Origin: Oceanospirillales bacterium
GTDB lineage: Bacteria; Pseudomonadota; Gammaproteobacteria; Pseudomonadales; Endozoicomonadaceae
Assembly (NCBI GenBank): GCA_004762125.1
Contig: SIHQ01000018.1
Coordinates: forward strand, 1-64,000
DNA: 64,000 nucleotides
Direction: 5' to 3'
Made by a program: the position numbers and the translations under genes. Positions 27,574 through 37,286 of the stretch are shown here, piece by piece. The notes under the pieces were generated by a model, which had not been told where the DNA came from, did no database searches, and saw nothing but the letters and a program-made list of their open reading frames with translations. Every line of letters starts with the position of its first letter. Positions within the stretch are counted from its first letter, which is position 1.

Positions 27574-28566
27574 TTACTTCTGGTTGGAATCCAGAGCCGC
27601 TTGAATCAGTTCTTTGCCTACCTGGCCTTCAAACTGTTTCCATACTGGTTTCATAGCCTTAACCCACTGCGCACGTTCATCTTCGGACATGGCAATGACT
27701 TCACTGCGACCAGAGTTGATGATGGCTTCACGGTCAGACAGGGTCTTCTCGGCGGCTACTTCATTGCCGTAAGCAATCGCTTCTTTCAGGGACTGCTCAA
27801 TAACCGGACGGATATCTTCTGGCAGCTCCATCAGGAATTCTTTGGACGTTACGACCATGTAATCCAGTAGGCCATGGTTGGATTCAGTGATGTAAGGCTG
27901 AACTTCATGAAATTTCTTGGAATAGATGTTAGACCATGGGTTTTCAGTACCGTCCACGGCTTTGGTCTGTAGTAGAGTAAATACTTCAGAAAAAGGTTTT
28001 TTGAGTGGAATGCCACCCACTTGTTCGAACTGGGCGGCAAGAATATCGGAAGTCTGGATACGGAACTTCTTACCTTTGGCATCAGCAGGTAATTTCAGAG
28101 GCGCGTAAGCAGACAGCTGCTTCATGCCATTGTGAATATAGCCCATACCAACAAGCCCTTTTTTCTCAACAGACTGGAGCAGTTTTTGACCCACGTCACT
28201 CTGCTGGAAACGCTCAACAGCTGCCATATCATCAAACAGGAAAGGCAGGTCAAACAGTTGCAGTTGCTTGGTGTACTTCTGGAATTTGGACAGAGATGGT
28301 GCGGCCAGTTGCACGTCTCCCAGTAGCATGGCTTCCAGCACTTTGTTGTCGCCGAACAGCTGGGAATTTGGATAAACTTTGACGTCTACTTTGCCTGGCA
28401 GACGTTGCTCAACCAGTTCTTCAAAACGATTGGCCATTCTGCCTTTTGGTGTATTTTCCGCTACTACGTGGGAAAACTTGATTTCAATGGGAGCAGCATG
28501 GGTAATAGGGGACGTCAGGGCAGCACAAGCAATAGCGGCAGTTAGCAGGCTCTTAACAAATGTCAT
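27574..28566 (-). CDS. dctP: C4-dicarboxylate-binding periplasmic protein (DctP)
   Basis: Periplasmic binding protein of 330 residues with a signal peptide (about 1-24, ITHA-AP). It has the DctP hallmarks: IKFSHVVAENTPKG near the start, GKVDVKVYPNSQLFGDN, the region FRIQTSDILAAQFEQVG with its substrate-carboxylate Arg, and the closing segment KAVDGTENPWSN. It is the first gene of dctPQM and is transcribed away from the dctD gene cluster's distal side. A sigma-54 promoter about 60 bp upstream, plus an adjacent DctBD pair, indicates dicarboxylate-induced expression. Confidence 0.94.
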   Translation of the reverse strand: MTFVKSLLTAAIACAALTSPITHAAPIEIKFSHVVAENTPKGRMANRFEELVEQRLPGKVDVKVYPNSQLFGDNKVLEAMLLGDVQLAAPSLSKFQKYTKQLQLFDLPFLFDDMAAVERFQQSDVGQKLLQSVEKKGLVGMGYIHNGMKQLSAYAPLKLPADAKGKKFRIQTSDILAAQFEQVGGIPLKKPFSEVFTLLQTKAVDGTENPWSNIYSKKFHEVQPYITESNHGLLDYMVVTSKEFLMELPEDIRPVIEQSLKEAIAYGNEVAAEKTLSDREAIINSGRSEVIAMSEDERAQWVKAMKPVWKQFEGQVGKELIQAALDSNQK

Positions 28567-28623
28567 ATTTATTATTCTCTTTCTCTTATTATGATTGTGT
28601 TTTTTTTATTTCTAAGTAGTTAT

Positions 28624-28639
28624 AGCAATTATTCTGCCA
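28624..28639 (-). promoter_or_regulatory. Sigma-54 (-24/-12) promoter of dctPQM
   Basis: On the minus strand the sequence is TTGGCAGAATAATTGCT. The invariant GG and GC are separated by exactly 10 bases, matching the TGGCAC-N5-TTGC consensus. It lies about 58 bp upstream of the dctP ATG, pointing at it, and the DctD activator next door is sigma-54 dependent. Confidence 0.9.
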
Positions 28640-28716
28640 ACTTTTGAATAGCTGTTTAAAATATTTATATAACAATGAGTTAAGTATTTTATAGTGAGTT
28701 TCTAAGAACGTAAAAC

Positions 28717-28767
28717 GGGTGATAATTCACCCATTTCTTATTTATCGATGTGTGGTATCTGACACAT
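28717..28767 (-). promoter_or_regulatory. Two palindromes upstream of the dctP promoter, candidate DctD enhancer sites
   Basis: ATGTGT and ACACAT form perfect arms around 8 bases (28748-28767), and GGGTGA and TCACCC around 4 bases (28717-28732). They lie about 80-130 bp upstream of the -24 element, the usual position for activator sites of sigma-54 promoters. Assignment to DctD is inference; one could instead belong to the dctD end of the region. Confidence 0.5.
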
Positions 28768-28793
28768 TTTAGAGTTATGCCTGACTAAAATAA

Positions 28794-30176
28794 TTAATTC
28801 TGCTTAAACCGATCTTTTTCAAGGCCGTGTTTTTTCATTTTGTCGTACAGGGTTTTTCGAGCAATTCCCAGATTGACCATCGTATCTTTTATACGACCGT
28901 GCTGTTCTTTAAGAGTTTGTTTAATGATCATCCGTTCAAATTGCTCAATGCGCTCTGGCAATGAATTTCTTGCCTGAATCTCCTGATCAGAATCGCTTAT
29001 CTGACTAACGAAACTGTTCATGCCTCCGGTAATTACATGGCGTTCAGCTGTATTACGAAGTTCACGGACATTACCGGGCCAATGGTGCTGCAGTAATGAA
29101 TCCATCAGTTGTGCACTGGGAGGCGTATAGGTTCGCTGATAACGGGCCGCAGCAATCAGGGCAAAATGCTCAAACAATAGAGGTACGTCTTTCAGGCGCT
29201 CCCGCAGTGGTGGAATATTCAGAGTAACCAGATTTAAGCGGTAATAAAGGTCCTGGCGAAACGCTCCTTTATTGGTCAGTTCCAGCAGATTGGTTTTGGT
29301 GGCCGCGATAATGCGAATATCCAGAGGCACCAGTTTATTTGTACCCAGAGGCTCAACCGCTCGCTCTTCCAGTACCCGCAGAATTTTCACTTGCAGTGAT
29401 GTGGGCATGCTTTCTATTTCATCAAGAAACAGAGTGCCCTTGTTGGCATGCTCAAATTTTCCGACCCGATTTTTCTCTGCGCCAGTAAAAGCACCGGCAG
29501 CATGTCCGAACAATTCTGACTCGATCAGGTTCTCCGGCACTGCGCCGCAGTTGATAGCGACAAAAGGGTGTTTTCTGCGTTGGCTCAATTCATGGAGTGA
29601 TCGAGCTACCAGCTCTTTGCCAGTGCCGGTTTCACCGTGAATCAGGATGTCTGCGGGCGTATCCAGTACCTGATGAATCTGGTTACGAAGCTGATGTATC
29701 CCGGCCGTATTGCCAAGGATTCGTGGTCCCGGAGCGGACCGGGCTTGCAATTCAACCCTTAACTGGCGGTTCTCCTGAATGAGCCGCCGACGTTCCAGTG
29801 CTCGCTGAACGACAGAAACAAGACGTTTTCCGGTGAAAGGTTTCTCGATAAAGTCATAGGCGCCGTCCCGCATAGCACTGACTGCTGTAGATACATCACC
29901 ATGACCTGTGATCAGGATAACGGGTATATCCAAGTCAATACTGTGTACTTTAGCCATCAACTCAAGTCCGTTCATGGGGGACATGTTGATATCGGTAACA
30001 ATGACACCGGAGTAGTCACGGTTAATATGCTTCAGTGCTGAGCTGGCACTGGCAAGGCACAAACAGGGAAGATCAGTCAGTTCAAACGTCTGGGAGAGAC
30101 TATTGAGGATGGCCTTATCATCATCGACGGTTATGACTCGCAACTCGGTATTTGAGTTCAGGGAATAATCCTTCAT
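28794..30176 (-). CDS. dctD: C4-dicarboxylate response regulator DctD (sigma-54 activator)
   Basis: NtrC-family regulator of 460 residues. The receiver domain is at about 12-125, with the acidic pair VDDD and the phospho-acceptor Asp in VIVTDINMSPMNG. The AAA+ domain is at about 150-390, with Walker A GETGTGKE, the sigma-54 contact loop GAFTGAEKN, and Walker B TLFLDEIES. The Fis-type helix-turn-helix follows at about 415-455 (KDTMVNLGIARKTLYDKMKK). Phosphorylated by DctB, it would activate the dctPQM sigma-54 promoter nearby. The partner dctB is separated from it by an IS605 remnant, so the two are unlikely to share an intact native transcript. Confidence 0.93.
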   Translation of the reverse strand: MKDYSLNSNTELRVITVDDDKAILNSLSQTFELTDLPCLCLASASSALKHINRDYSGVIVTDINMSPMNGLELMAKVHSIDLDIPVILITGHGDVSTAVSAMRDGAYDFIEKPFTGKRLVSVVQRALERRRLIQENRQLRVELQARSAPGPRILGNTAGIHQLRNQIHQVLDTPADILIHGETGTGKELVARSLHELSQRRKHPFVAINCGAVPENLIESELFGHAAGAFTGAEKNRVGKFEHANKGTLFLDEIESMPTSLQVKILRVLEERAVEPLGTNKLVPLDIRIIAATKTNLLELTNKGAFRQDLYYRLNLVTLNIPPLRERLKDVPLLFEHFALIAAARYQRTYTPPSAQLMDSLLQHHWPGNVRELRNTAERHVITGGMNSFVSQISDSDQEIQARNSLPERIEQFERMIIKQTLKEQHGRIKDTMVNLGIARKTLYDKMKKHGLEKDRFKQN

Positions 30177-30272
30177 AACATTCCTGTAGTTATCGGTTAA
30201 GCGTAAAACCCAGTACTTTTAGTACCCTGGAGGGCATAAATGCGGGGATGTAAGCGTGTCGGCGATAGCAGA

Positions 30273-30656
30273 CTAATGTGGCGATCTCTGCTGTTGTACG
30301 TACTGTTTGATTACCTCCATAGGTGCTCCACCACAACTTGCAGCAAAATAGCTAGGACTCCACAAGGCTGATTTGTAATACCTATTAGCTACTTCGGGAT
30401 GGTGCAGTTTAAGTTTGCGGCTGGATACTCCTTTCAAACTGTTTACCAGCCTGGACAGAGGTACTTTGGGTGGATAGTTAAGCAGGTGAACGTGATCTGA
30501 TTCACCATTAAATTCTACTAACTCTGTTTCAAAGTCATTACACACCTTTTCAAATAGTTTTAGCAAAATAGGATACATATAACCTTTAAGTACTTTGTAG
30601 TGATACTTTATTACAAAGACCAAGTGACAGTGAAGTTTAAATACATAATGTCTTCC
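30273..30656 (-). pseudogene. tnpA: IS200/IS605 TnpA Y1 transposase, damaged start
   Basis: Single-strand HUH transposase. The HUH motif is ESDHVHLL and the catalytic Tyr is in EVIKQYVQQQ near the C-terminus. The homologous frame continues upstream of the first usable start (TTG 30621-30623) through GRHYVFKLHCHLVF, then meets an in-frame stop, while an ATG with MTKER follows in another frame. This looks like a one-base frameshift a few codons after the original start. Without its N-terminal strand the protein is probably inactive. The remaining reading frame from the TTG is 116 codons; the family is about 140. Confidence 0.75.
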
Positions 30657-30684
30657 GCTCTTTAGTCATTTATTTTATTCATAG

Positions 30685-31098
30685 ATCCATGCAAAGATAG
30701 CCAACAAACGAAAAGATGATTTGCATAAATACAGCCGTAAATTAGTTGATGAAAATGCGGCAACCTTCGTTGGTAACGTCAATGCTAAAGGTCTGGCAAA
30801 AACTAAAATGGCAAAGTCTGTTTTAGACGCTGGCTGGGGAATGTTGAAAACAATGCTGGACTATAAATGCGATCACGCAGGCATTGTTTTTGAAGAGGTC
30901 AACGAAGCATACACTACCCAAACCTGTTCGTGTTGCGGGGTAATACCCGCTAATAGTCCGAAAGGTAGAGCAGGTTTGCGAATAAGAGAATGGTCTTGCG
31001 CTGAGTGTGGCGCACTGCATGACAGAGATGTTAATGCGGCAAAGAACATTCTTGCGGTCGGGCATGACCGTCTAGCGGTAGGAATCCCATTCTTTTAG
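30685..31098 (+). pseudogene. tnpB: IS605 TnpB, C-terminal third only
   Basis: RNA-guided nuclease of IS605 elements, 5' truncated. The frame begins right after a stop at 30682 with IHAKIANKRKDDLHKYS, then GNVNAKGLAKTKMAKSVLDAG, the zinc finger CSCCG ... CAECG, and the final RuvC segment HDRDVNAAKNIL. The first RuvC Asp and the whole N-terminal region are gone. Only about 135 of the usual 370-400 residues remain, so it is inactive. It ends 4 bp past the end of the convergent dctB gene. Confidence 0.85.
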
Positions 31099-32918
31099 GT
31101 GTGGGAGGATGTCAAAATTTTGCTCTGTTCTTCGCCGACGAGTTCTGCTTTATATGTCGGGTTAACAGATGAAGCAAGAGGCAGGCGGACAGTGAAGAGA
31201 GCGCCTCCCGCCAAGGTGTTTTGCGCGCTGATGGTTCCGTCCAGTGATTCAATGATATGGAGGGTAATGGAAAGTCCTAGCCCAAGGCCTTGATCAATAG
31301 AACGGGTAGTAAAAAAAGGTTCAAAGAGCTGATCGGTATCATCTATAGGCAGGCCGCAGCCGTTATCAATGACCTGCAGTTCAGCCATATTTTCTTTCTG
31401 GTGCAGTCTGATCCAGATAATCGGCTGATCTTTATCTTTTACTGCTTCGATGGCGTTGGATAATAGATTAACGATGACCTGCTCCAGTCGTATAAGGTCT
31501 GCTTGTACGACTACGGACTGATTGGTTGACGTTTCATTGTGAAGAACTGTCCGGGTGCTCTTCAGGGCAGGGCCGACAATTCGAATAGCTGCAGAGAGTG
31601 CTGTAGCAAGATCTACAGGCTCAGTTCCTTCATCGCTTTTTCTGGCAAAGACTTTTAACTGACGAACAATGCTGCTCATATGATCCGTCAACTCCAGTAT
31701 TTCGGTCATATTTTGCAGAGCGGTTTCTGTCCGGTCACGCTCCAGAAAGGCCATAGCATTTTCGGCATAGCTGCGAATAGCGGTCAGAGGTTGGTTCAAT
31801 TCGTGATTGATCCCCGCTGACATTTGTCCCAGTACAGCCAATTTTGCGGTCTGAACCAGTTGATGGTTAGCGGATTTTAACTCCAGAGTACGTTCCTGAA
31901 CGGTACGATTGAGAGTATCTCTGGCTTTTTTCATAACCCTGTAGCGACGTCTTCGTTCCCTAAGATAAAGCCAGCCGAACAGTAGAATGATCATGGTGGT
32001 AGCTGCCACCATGGCAGCCGTTAATGTAGAGGAGTATACCGATGTCGTTCGGATGAACAGGTAGAGTTGCCAGTCAGCTTCCGGCATGGCGACTCGCTGG
32101 ACAAGAAACTGTTCGGGAATCTGGTGGCCAAGACCGACATGGCGAATTTCGCTGTTGGTGCCTTTAATGCTGTAGGGCTGTTCTTTCTGAAGAAAAATCA
32201 GTGGCGAGAGTGGTAGGTTATCGTATCGACGTTCACTGGTCAGCAGGCTTTGCTGTTGCTCAGTCAATGGTTGCAAAGTATGAAAGCGCCATTTGGGACG
32301 TGTGCTGATAAAAATGACGCTGTTATTGTCTGTGACAACAAATGCGGCCTCATGGCGATCCCAGGGACTTTCCCAAGCGTCCTCAATACCATCCATGTCG
32401 AGTTTGACAACCAATACACCGGCGGCCTTTCCGTTGAGATCGACACGACGGGCAAAATAGTAGCCGCGGGTCTTGGAGGTCGTGCCAAGGGCAAAGTAGA
32501 GTCCAGTACCTTCTTTCATCGCTCGCTGAAAATAGGGCCGATAGCTGAAGTTTTTACCCAGGAAGCTAACCGTTGACTGCCAGTTGCTGGCCGCGATGGT
32601 ATTACCGCCGGTATCCATCAGATAGATAACCGATGCTTCAGAGGCTTCTGCCATCTGCTCCAGATAAAGGTTGGTGTCCTGCTGTCTGTTAGCATTCTGC
32701 AAACCCTCCACGAGACGGGGGTTACTCGCAATAACTTCTGGCAATGGCTGGTAGCGTTCAAGCAGATACTGTATTGATGTCCGATATCGAAACAACTCAT
32801 TCAGTGCTTTTTTGCGCAGCTCGGTATAACTGATCTGCATACCGATCCAACCTGTCAGTCCGACCACAATAATGGCCAGTAGACATAGAAAAACCGGTAA
32901 TCTGTTTTTAGATTTCAT
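31095..32918 (-). CDS. dctB: C4-dicarboxylate sensor histidine kinase DctB
   Basis: Membrane sensor kinase of about 607 residues. It has a first membrane helix (VFLCLLAIIVVGLTGWIG), a periplasmic double-Cache-type domain of about 250 residues, a second helix (TAAMVAATTMIILLFGWLYL), and a short coiled coil. The H-box GQMSAGINHELNQPLTAIRSYA carries the phospho-His, and the ATPase domain has N-box NLLSNAIEAV and G-boxes DNGCGLP and GLGLGLSI. The ATG at 32918 has a GGGGGAG element close before it; an in-frame GTG at 32937-32939 is an alternative. The last residues (LTSSHT) are encoded by the end of the IS605 remnant, so the native C-terminus was replaced; the ATPase core is intact. Confidence 0.92.
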   Translation of the reverse strand: MKSKNRLPVFLCLLAIIVVGLTGWIGMQISYTELRKKALNELFRYRTSIQYLLERYQPLPEVIASNPRLVEGLQNANRQQDTNLYLEQMAEASEASVIYLMDTGGNTIAASNWQSTVSFLGKNFSYRPYFQRAMKEGTGLYFALGTTSKTRGYYFARRVDLNGKAAGVLVVKLDMDGIEDAWESPWDRHEAAFVVTDNNSVIFISTRPKWRFHTLQPLTEQQQSLLTSERRYDNLPLSPLIFLQKEQPYSIKGTNSEIRHVGLGHQIPEQFLVQRVAMPEADWQLYLFIRTTSVYSSTLTAAMVAATTMIILLFGWLYLRERRRRYRVMKKARDTLNRTVQERTLELKSANHQLVQTAKLAVLGQMSAGINHELNQPLTAIRSYAENAMAFLERDRTETALQNMTEILELTDHMSSIVRQLKVFARKSDEGTEPVDLATALSAAIRIVGPALKSTRTVLHNETSTNQSVVVQADLIRLEQVIVNLLSNAIEAVKDKDQPIIWIRLHQKENMAELQVIDNGCGLPIDDTDQLFEPFFTTRSIDQGLGLGLSITLHIIESLDGTISAQNTLAGGALFTVRLPLASSVNPTYKAELVGEEQSKILTSSHT

Positions 32919-33106
32919 GGCTCCCCCTGAGCCCTGCACAACGTTCTTATTATGGGTATTACTACAGGGGGGAATAGTATCAACTCAGAAGGAACAGTCA
33001 CAGGGAGGCTGTATAAATAACCCCTTGAGCAGGCTACCGGATAGTTATTGAAACCTGATTCTCTGTGAAGGGCTAAGCTAATAAAAAATCATCAAGAACT
33101 TCAAGC

Positions 33107-35560
33107 ATGGATGCAACCCCACCAGGCGCCAATAAGCCGCCAGAGCTCAGGCAGACAGAAGGCCCAGCTGAAGTAACGTCTGAGCCGGAAGGCGAGTTTG
33201 ACCAACATAACGTTAAGCCCCGGACGCTAGAGGCCGGTCTGTTAGAGCAACTGAATCCGGATCAGCGTCCGGAAAGCTCGGTTCAGCTCAAACCCTCACA
33301 TTTTGTCAAAGAGCCATCGGCGGCTCTTTTTCACGAGCTAGCTACTGATGGCACTGTTACCGCCATAACGATAAAAAAGCTGGCTTGTGATCATCGTTTC
33401 TTCATGCCGCCAGAATTAGTGAAACCTATTGATTCCCTCTATCAGAAAATCCGGTCCGGTGAAGTTGATGTTCTTGATTGGGATATGAGCAGAGCAAGTT
33501 GCGCCTTTGCTCTTCTCTGTCTGGGAATTTATCAGCTGAAAATCGACTCAGCACCTGAGGACAAAAAACAGGCTTTTTCTTTTATCGATAAAGCTTGTGC
33601 GACACATCCTGAATTTTGTCAGACACAACTCAATTGCTGGCTCTGTTATGAATTACTAGCAAAGGAAAGTAACCTTTCTGCAGATGCACAGACCAAGATT
33701 CGGGAATTACTCAATAAGGGGAGTAAAACAGGGCTTGCCACAGCCAAGTGGATGTTGTCATTAGCCGATATGGGGCTGCTTAAAAATATGCCAGCCAACA
33801 ATCCTGTTAATGGTATTTACAGAATGTTTCTTGCTGGTCGGGCATTTAATATGCCTGCTATAGACTCGAAAGCGCCCTTTTTGGGCTTTGCTAGTGACCC
33901 TATTGCATTCAGTTGGCAGGAAGGTCTTGCGCGCTCATCTAAATTCTTGCCAGTAAGTGAGTTGAAGCATAGTGCATCTCTTGATGAAAGATTCTTTTAT
34001 CAATGTCTTCCAGGAATGATTGTTGCTTGCTCAACCATGCCATCAGCGAGAAAACTGTTTAACCGAATCGAATCCTGCTTTTCTGAAGGAGAGTATTCCA
34101 GTGCGAGTATGCTTTTTGGATGTCACTCTGTTTTTTATAACAATTTGACCCTCCTGAATTTGGATAGAGAAGGTAGGCAGGCGCAGTTGAAGGACCACTG
34201 GAATAAAGCTGGGAAAACAGGCCTCCAAGCACTCACCAGTGAAGGGGGAGGAGATAAGGTTCTGGAACAGGTTGAGCGTATACACATTTTTTTGAATCGC
34301 GCAGAACATCTTAATGAGGATCCGACAGAGCTAATTGGAGGGGAAAAACGAAGGGCCGCAATACTCATCAAAAGTGTTATGGAGGACCTTATAAAGGGAC
34401 CTGTGCATAACTCTGTTAAGGCTTTACTGCTGGTTTATATCGGTGTTATTTATGAAAATCGTTATATTAGAATCAATACCCCGGTAGATAGTGCTATGGA
34501 GTTTTACGCTCGGGCCTGTTGCTTGCTTTATGCTGAGGGACTGGCTCGTAGAGTGGAAAATCATTACGTCAAAAATGGCCAATATCAAAAAGCGGTAGAG
34601 TTTTTAAATAGCACCTCGAAATTCCATACTGATCAACCGCTCCTTCAGGACAAAATAAAGTTTTACGAACTTCAGAAAAAACGCATTGAACGTGAAGGTG
34701 TAATGATGTTCAGCCTTACGGATTCTGATATAGAGAGGATCATCAATGAACTTGGTATTGTCTCAGAGCAGGATGGGAGTAAAACCAAGAAAAAGAAGCG
34801 ACGTAAAAAGAAAACGGTGCCTTTAGGTGAGAATGCTTTGCTAGAAGCGGCCCTGAAACCAGAGCCGTTGAAGTCAGTGTCGCTAAAAGCGGATCCCGTG
34901 AAAACCCCGGAACCCATTGCAACCCTTGATGAAACCACACCAAAAGACGTAGAGGAATCAAAAGCTGATGACTCAGGTTGGCAAACAGCGCTTCCTGCAC
35001 GCAGAAAGCTGAATAAGCTGTTGCCTTCGCACTGGTTACCGCAAGTTTCGGAGTACCTTAAGCTAGCACTTTATTACAGGTATGAGACAAAGGACTATCA
35101 ATCAGAAAGAAGAACGTTAGAGCAAGGTATCGAAAAATTGAAAGATGGACCCGGTGTAGAAAGACTTCGTGAAGAGTTAGCCTGGCACCTGATCTATCTG
35201 GAAAGAGATCCGGTTCGCCTGTTGGATCACGCAGAAACACAGGCAGAATCTCAACTGAAAGACAGAGCCTTGGCTTGTCTTGATGAAGCTGAAGATCATA
35301 TTAAGTATGGTCTGGCGAGAAAATTGAGATGTCCAGTAAGCCTTGTTCCTCTAGCTTCTGATGAGAGACAGAAAAGAGTCGACCAGATCGCTGACCGCTT
35401 TGAGTTCCAAGAAGAAAAAGATGAATACGTTAATGGCGTACATTTTTTAATGAGTTCACTGGGCCATGTGCAGAGTGAACGAGCAGCTCTGGTTTCCAGA
35501 GGAGGCCAAAACGCCGTACAGGAAAAAATGCGTGATGCTTATTCCGGAAAATATCTTTAG
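33107..35560 (+). CDS. Unknown 817-residue helical-repeat protein with a Lys/Arg-rich patch
   Basis: I do not recognise this protein. It starts with a Pro/Glu-rich disordered tail (about 1-60). Most of 100-550 looks alpha-helical, with Sel1/TPR-like alternation (for example AMEFYARACCLLYAEGLAR; YQKAVEFLNSTSKFH). At about 557-570 lies a very basic run, KTKKKKRRKKK, followed by a Pro/Lys linker, then a second helical region (EYLKLALYYRYETKDYQSERRTLEQGIEKL). No signal peptide, membrane segment or catalytic motif. The basic run resembles a nuclear-localisation signal or an RNA-binding patch. With the kinases in this window, a host-directed role is conceivable but unsupported. Confidence 0.8.
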   Translation: MDATPPGANKPPELRQTEGPAEVTSEPEGEFDQHNVKPRTLEAGLLEQLNPDQRPESSVQLKPSHFVKEPSAALFHELATDGTVTAITIKKLACDHRFFMPPELVKPIDSLYQKIRSGEVDVLDWDMSRASCAFALLCLGIYQLKIDSAPEDKKQAFSFIDKACATHPEFCQTQLNCWLCYELLAKESNLSADAQTKIRELLNKGSKTGLATAKWMLSLADMGLLKNMPANNPVNGIYRMFLAGRAFNMPAIDSKAPFLGFASDPIAFSWQEGLARSSKFLPVSELKHSASLDERFFYQCLPGMIVACSTMPSARKLFNRIESCFSEGEYSSASMLFGCHSVFYNNLTLLNLDREGRQAQLKDHWNKAGKTGLQALTSEGGGDKVLEQVERIHIFLNRAEHLNEDPTELIGGEKRRAAILIKSVMEDLIKGPVHNSVKALLLVYIGVIYENRYIRINTPVDSAMEFYARACCLLYAEGLARRVENHYVKNGQYQKAVEFLNSTSKFHTDQPLLQDKIKFYELQKKRIEREGVMMFSLTDSDIERIINELGIVSEQDGSKTKKKKRRKKKTVPLGENALLEAALKPEPLKSVSLKADPVKTPEPIATLDETTPKDVEESKADDSGWQTALPARRKLNKLLPSHWLPQVSEYLKLALYYRYETKDYQSERRTLEQGIEKLKDGPGVERLREELAWHLIYLERDPVRLLDHAETQAESQLKDRALACLDEAEDHIKYGLARKLRCPVSLVPLASDERQKRVDQIADRFEFQEEKDEYVNGVHFLMSSLGHVQSERAALVSRGGQNAVQEKMRDAYSGKYL

Positions 35561-35581
35561 GTTTCGGGTTATACAATCAAA

Positions 35582-37150
35582 TTATTTTATCGCTAGGCGT
35601 TTCGCTAACCGATGAAGGTTACCAGCGTCAATGGCAAGGCCACGAGCCGTTGCCGCCCAGTTACCCTGATGTTCTTCCAGAGACTGCTTAATTAACTGTC
35701 GTTGAAACTCATCTGTTGCCGTTTTCAGATTGTCACCCACCGCTGAGCCAACCATTGAACCTATAGCAGAGCCAGATTGGTTTTGAGCTATCGGTGATTG
35801 TTGTGTTCCGGCGATTTCAACCTGATTCAGGGCAAAGTGTCGGGGGAGAATAGTCAGGTATTTATCCGTGCTTTCAGCTCTGGCCAGAATAGCGGCTCTA
35901 TGAATAGCGTGCTCCAGTTCACGAATATTGCCTGGCCATGGGTAGGAAAGCAGAAGATTCTGACAGTTGGAGTCCAGGTTAAGGTGTTCCAGCCCCAGCT
36001 GACCACGGCTTCTCTCTATGAAAAAGCCGGACAGTAGCAGTACATCCTGATCTCTGTCCCTGAGTGCCGGTACAAGGATCGGAAAGACACTCAGCCTGTG
36101 GTAAAGGTCCGCCCTAAATCGACCATCCACCACTTCCTGTTTCAGATCCCGATTGGTTGCAGCAACAATACGGGTATTCACCTTCAAACTACGATCGTCG
36201 CCTACCCGTTGCAGGTCACCGTATTGCAGCACCCTAAGCAGCTTGGATTGCAGAGACAGTGATAGCTCTCCGACCTCGTCCAGAAACAACGTGCCATTGT
36301 CAGCCAGCTCAAACTTGCCTTTACGGTTACTGATTGCGCCGGTAAAGGCTCCTTTGACATGGCCGAACAGCTCGCTTTCAGCGACAGACTCCGGCAGGGC
36401 GGCACAGTTGAGGTAAACCATTGGCTGGTTTGAACGGGAAGACTGATGATGAATATTCGCTGCAACCAGCTCTTTACCTGTTCCCGTTTCTCCAAGAATC
36501 AGGGCCGTCATATCGGTGGTGGAAACGACATTGATCTCTTTTCTGAGTGTGGCCATGGCGATGGATTCGCCCACCATTTCCATAGCGTTGCCTGATTTAC
36601 CTGGTTCAGTCGCTTCAGGGCTGCTGCCTGCGGCCCGCTCTTCCAGTCGAGCCATCATCAGGGCATTGTTGAGTGAAGCCGATGCCAGCGCGCTGACCAT
36701 TCGTAGATCGTCGTTACTGAAGCGGTCAAAGAGTTGCGGATCAAAGCCGTCTATGGTCAAAGCGCCTATCAGACGTTCATTGGCAATCAGTGGCAGACCA
36801 ATACAGGCATGCACCTTTAACTCGCCTTCGTGAGACTCAATCAGACTGTCATAAGGGTCAGGCAAGTCGCTGTCTGCAGGAAAGCGAACAATATCTCCGG
36901 CCCGGGCTATAGCTTCCAGTCTGGGGTGTTCATTAATGGCAAAGTGTCGTCCACGAACATCGGCGGTGAGGCCATTAATAGCCAGAGGAACAAATTTTTG
37001 CTGCTGATAGACCAACAGGGCAGATGCATCACAGTTCAGCAGATTACGAACGGTTGTCAGTAGTCGTTCAAATCGATCGCTGCTGGATATTTCGCTGGTG
37101 AGATCCAATGCCAGTTGAGTGAGATCTTTATAGCTGAGGGACGGTTGCAT
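35582..37150 (-). CDS. norR: NO-responsive sigma-54 activator NorR
   Basis: 522 residues in the order GAF, AAA+, helix-turn-helix. The GAF domain (about 20-165) carries the nonhaem-iron ligand region, including [15 protein letters not shown] and the His and Cys of VHACIGLPL. The AAA+ domain has [11 protein letters not shown], the sigma-54 loop GAFTGAISN and [11 protein letters not shown]. The C-terminal Fis-like HTH is [24 protein letters not shown] bound at the iron relieves repression of the ATPase. It is divergent from norVW, with three NorR boxes and a sigma-54 promoter in the 201-bp gap. Confidence 0.95.
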   Translation of the reverse strand: MQPSLSYKDLTQLALDLTSEISSSDRFERLLTTVRNLLNCDASALLVYQQQKFVPLAINGLTADVRGRHFAINEHPRLEAIARAGDIVRFPADSDLPDPYDSLIESHEGELKVHACIGLPLIANERLIGALTIDGFDPQLFDRFSNDDLRMVSALASASLNNALMMARLEERAAGSSPEATEPGKSGNAMEMVGESIAMATLRKEINVVSTTDMTALILGETGTGKELVAANIHHQSSRSNQPMVYLNCAALPESVAESELFGHVKGAFTGAISNRKGKFELADNGTLFLDEVGELSLSLQSKLLRVLQYGDLQRVGDDRSLKVNTRIVAATNRDLKQEVVDGRFRADLYHRLSVFPILVPALRDRDQDVLLLSGFFIERSRGQLGLEHLNLDSNCQNLLLSYPWPGNIRELEHAIHRAAILARAESTDKYLTILPRHFALNQVEIAGTQQSPIAQNQSGSAIGSMVGSAVGDNLKTATDEFQRQLIKQSLEEHQGNWAATARGLAIDAGNLHRLAKRLAIK

Positions 37151-37188
37151 AAGTTCCAGTCAATTCGTACATGCGGCATACAGGAATA

Positions 37189-37243
37189 GTCATATTAACA
37201 TTCCAGTGTCCTTTTGACTATTTGTGAGGCGTGTCATTAAGAC
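37189..37243. promoter_or_regulatory. Three NorR-binding boxes upstream of norV
   Basis: Three GT-N7-AC elements match the NorR core consensus: GTCATATTAAC (37189-37199), GTCCTTTTGAC (37208-37218) and GTCATTAAGAC (37233-37243). They lie 44-110 bp upstream of the norV -24 element, in the arrangement of three enhancer sites known for norVW in Escherichia coli. Confidence 0.85.
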
Positions 37244-37286
37244 ATTTGTTAAATATAAATACTAATAAAATCAATGAGTTAAAAGT

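Larger units (their letters stand above)
30200..31114. mobile_element. Degenerate IS200/IS605-family element between dctD and dctB
   Basis: The element holds a tnpA on the minus strand and the 3' third of a tnpB on the plus strand, the divergent order seen in IS605. The right end carries the typical imperfect hairpin with GAATCCCATTC and AGGTGTGGGAGGATGTCAA just past the tnpB stop. The left edge is not clearly defined; I place it by the distance between the dctD start and tnpA. The middle of the element, including the first two-thirds of tnpB, is deleted. It splits the dctB-dctD pair and supplies the last codons of dctB. Confidence 0.8.

Noticed and set aside
31099-32576. Several plus-strand frames inside dctB
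   Set aside because: They are open only because dctB is read on the other strand; they have no ribosome-binding sites and no family similarity.
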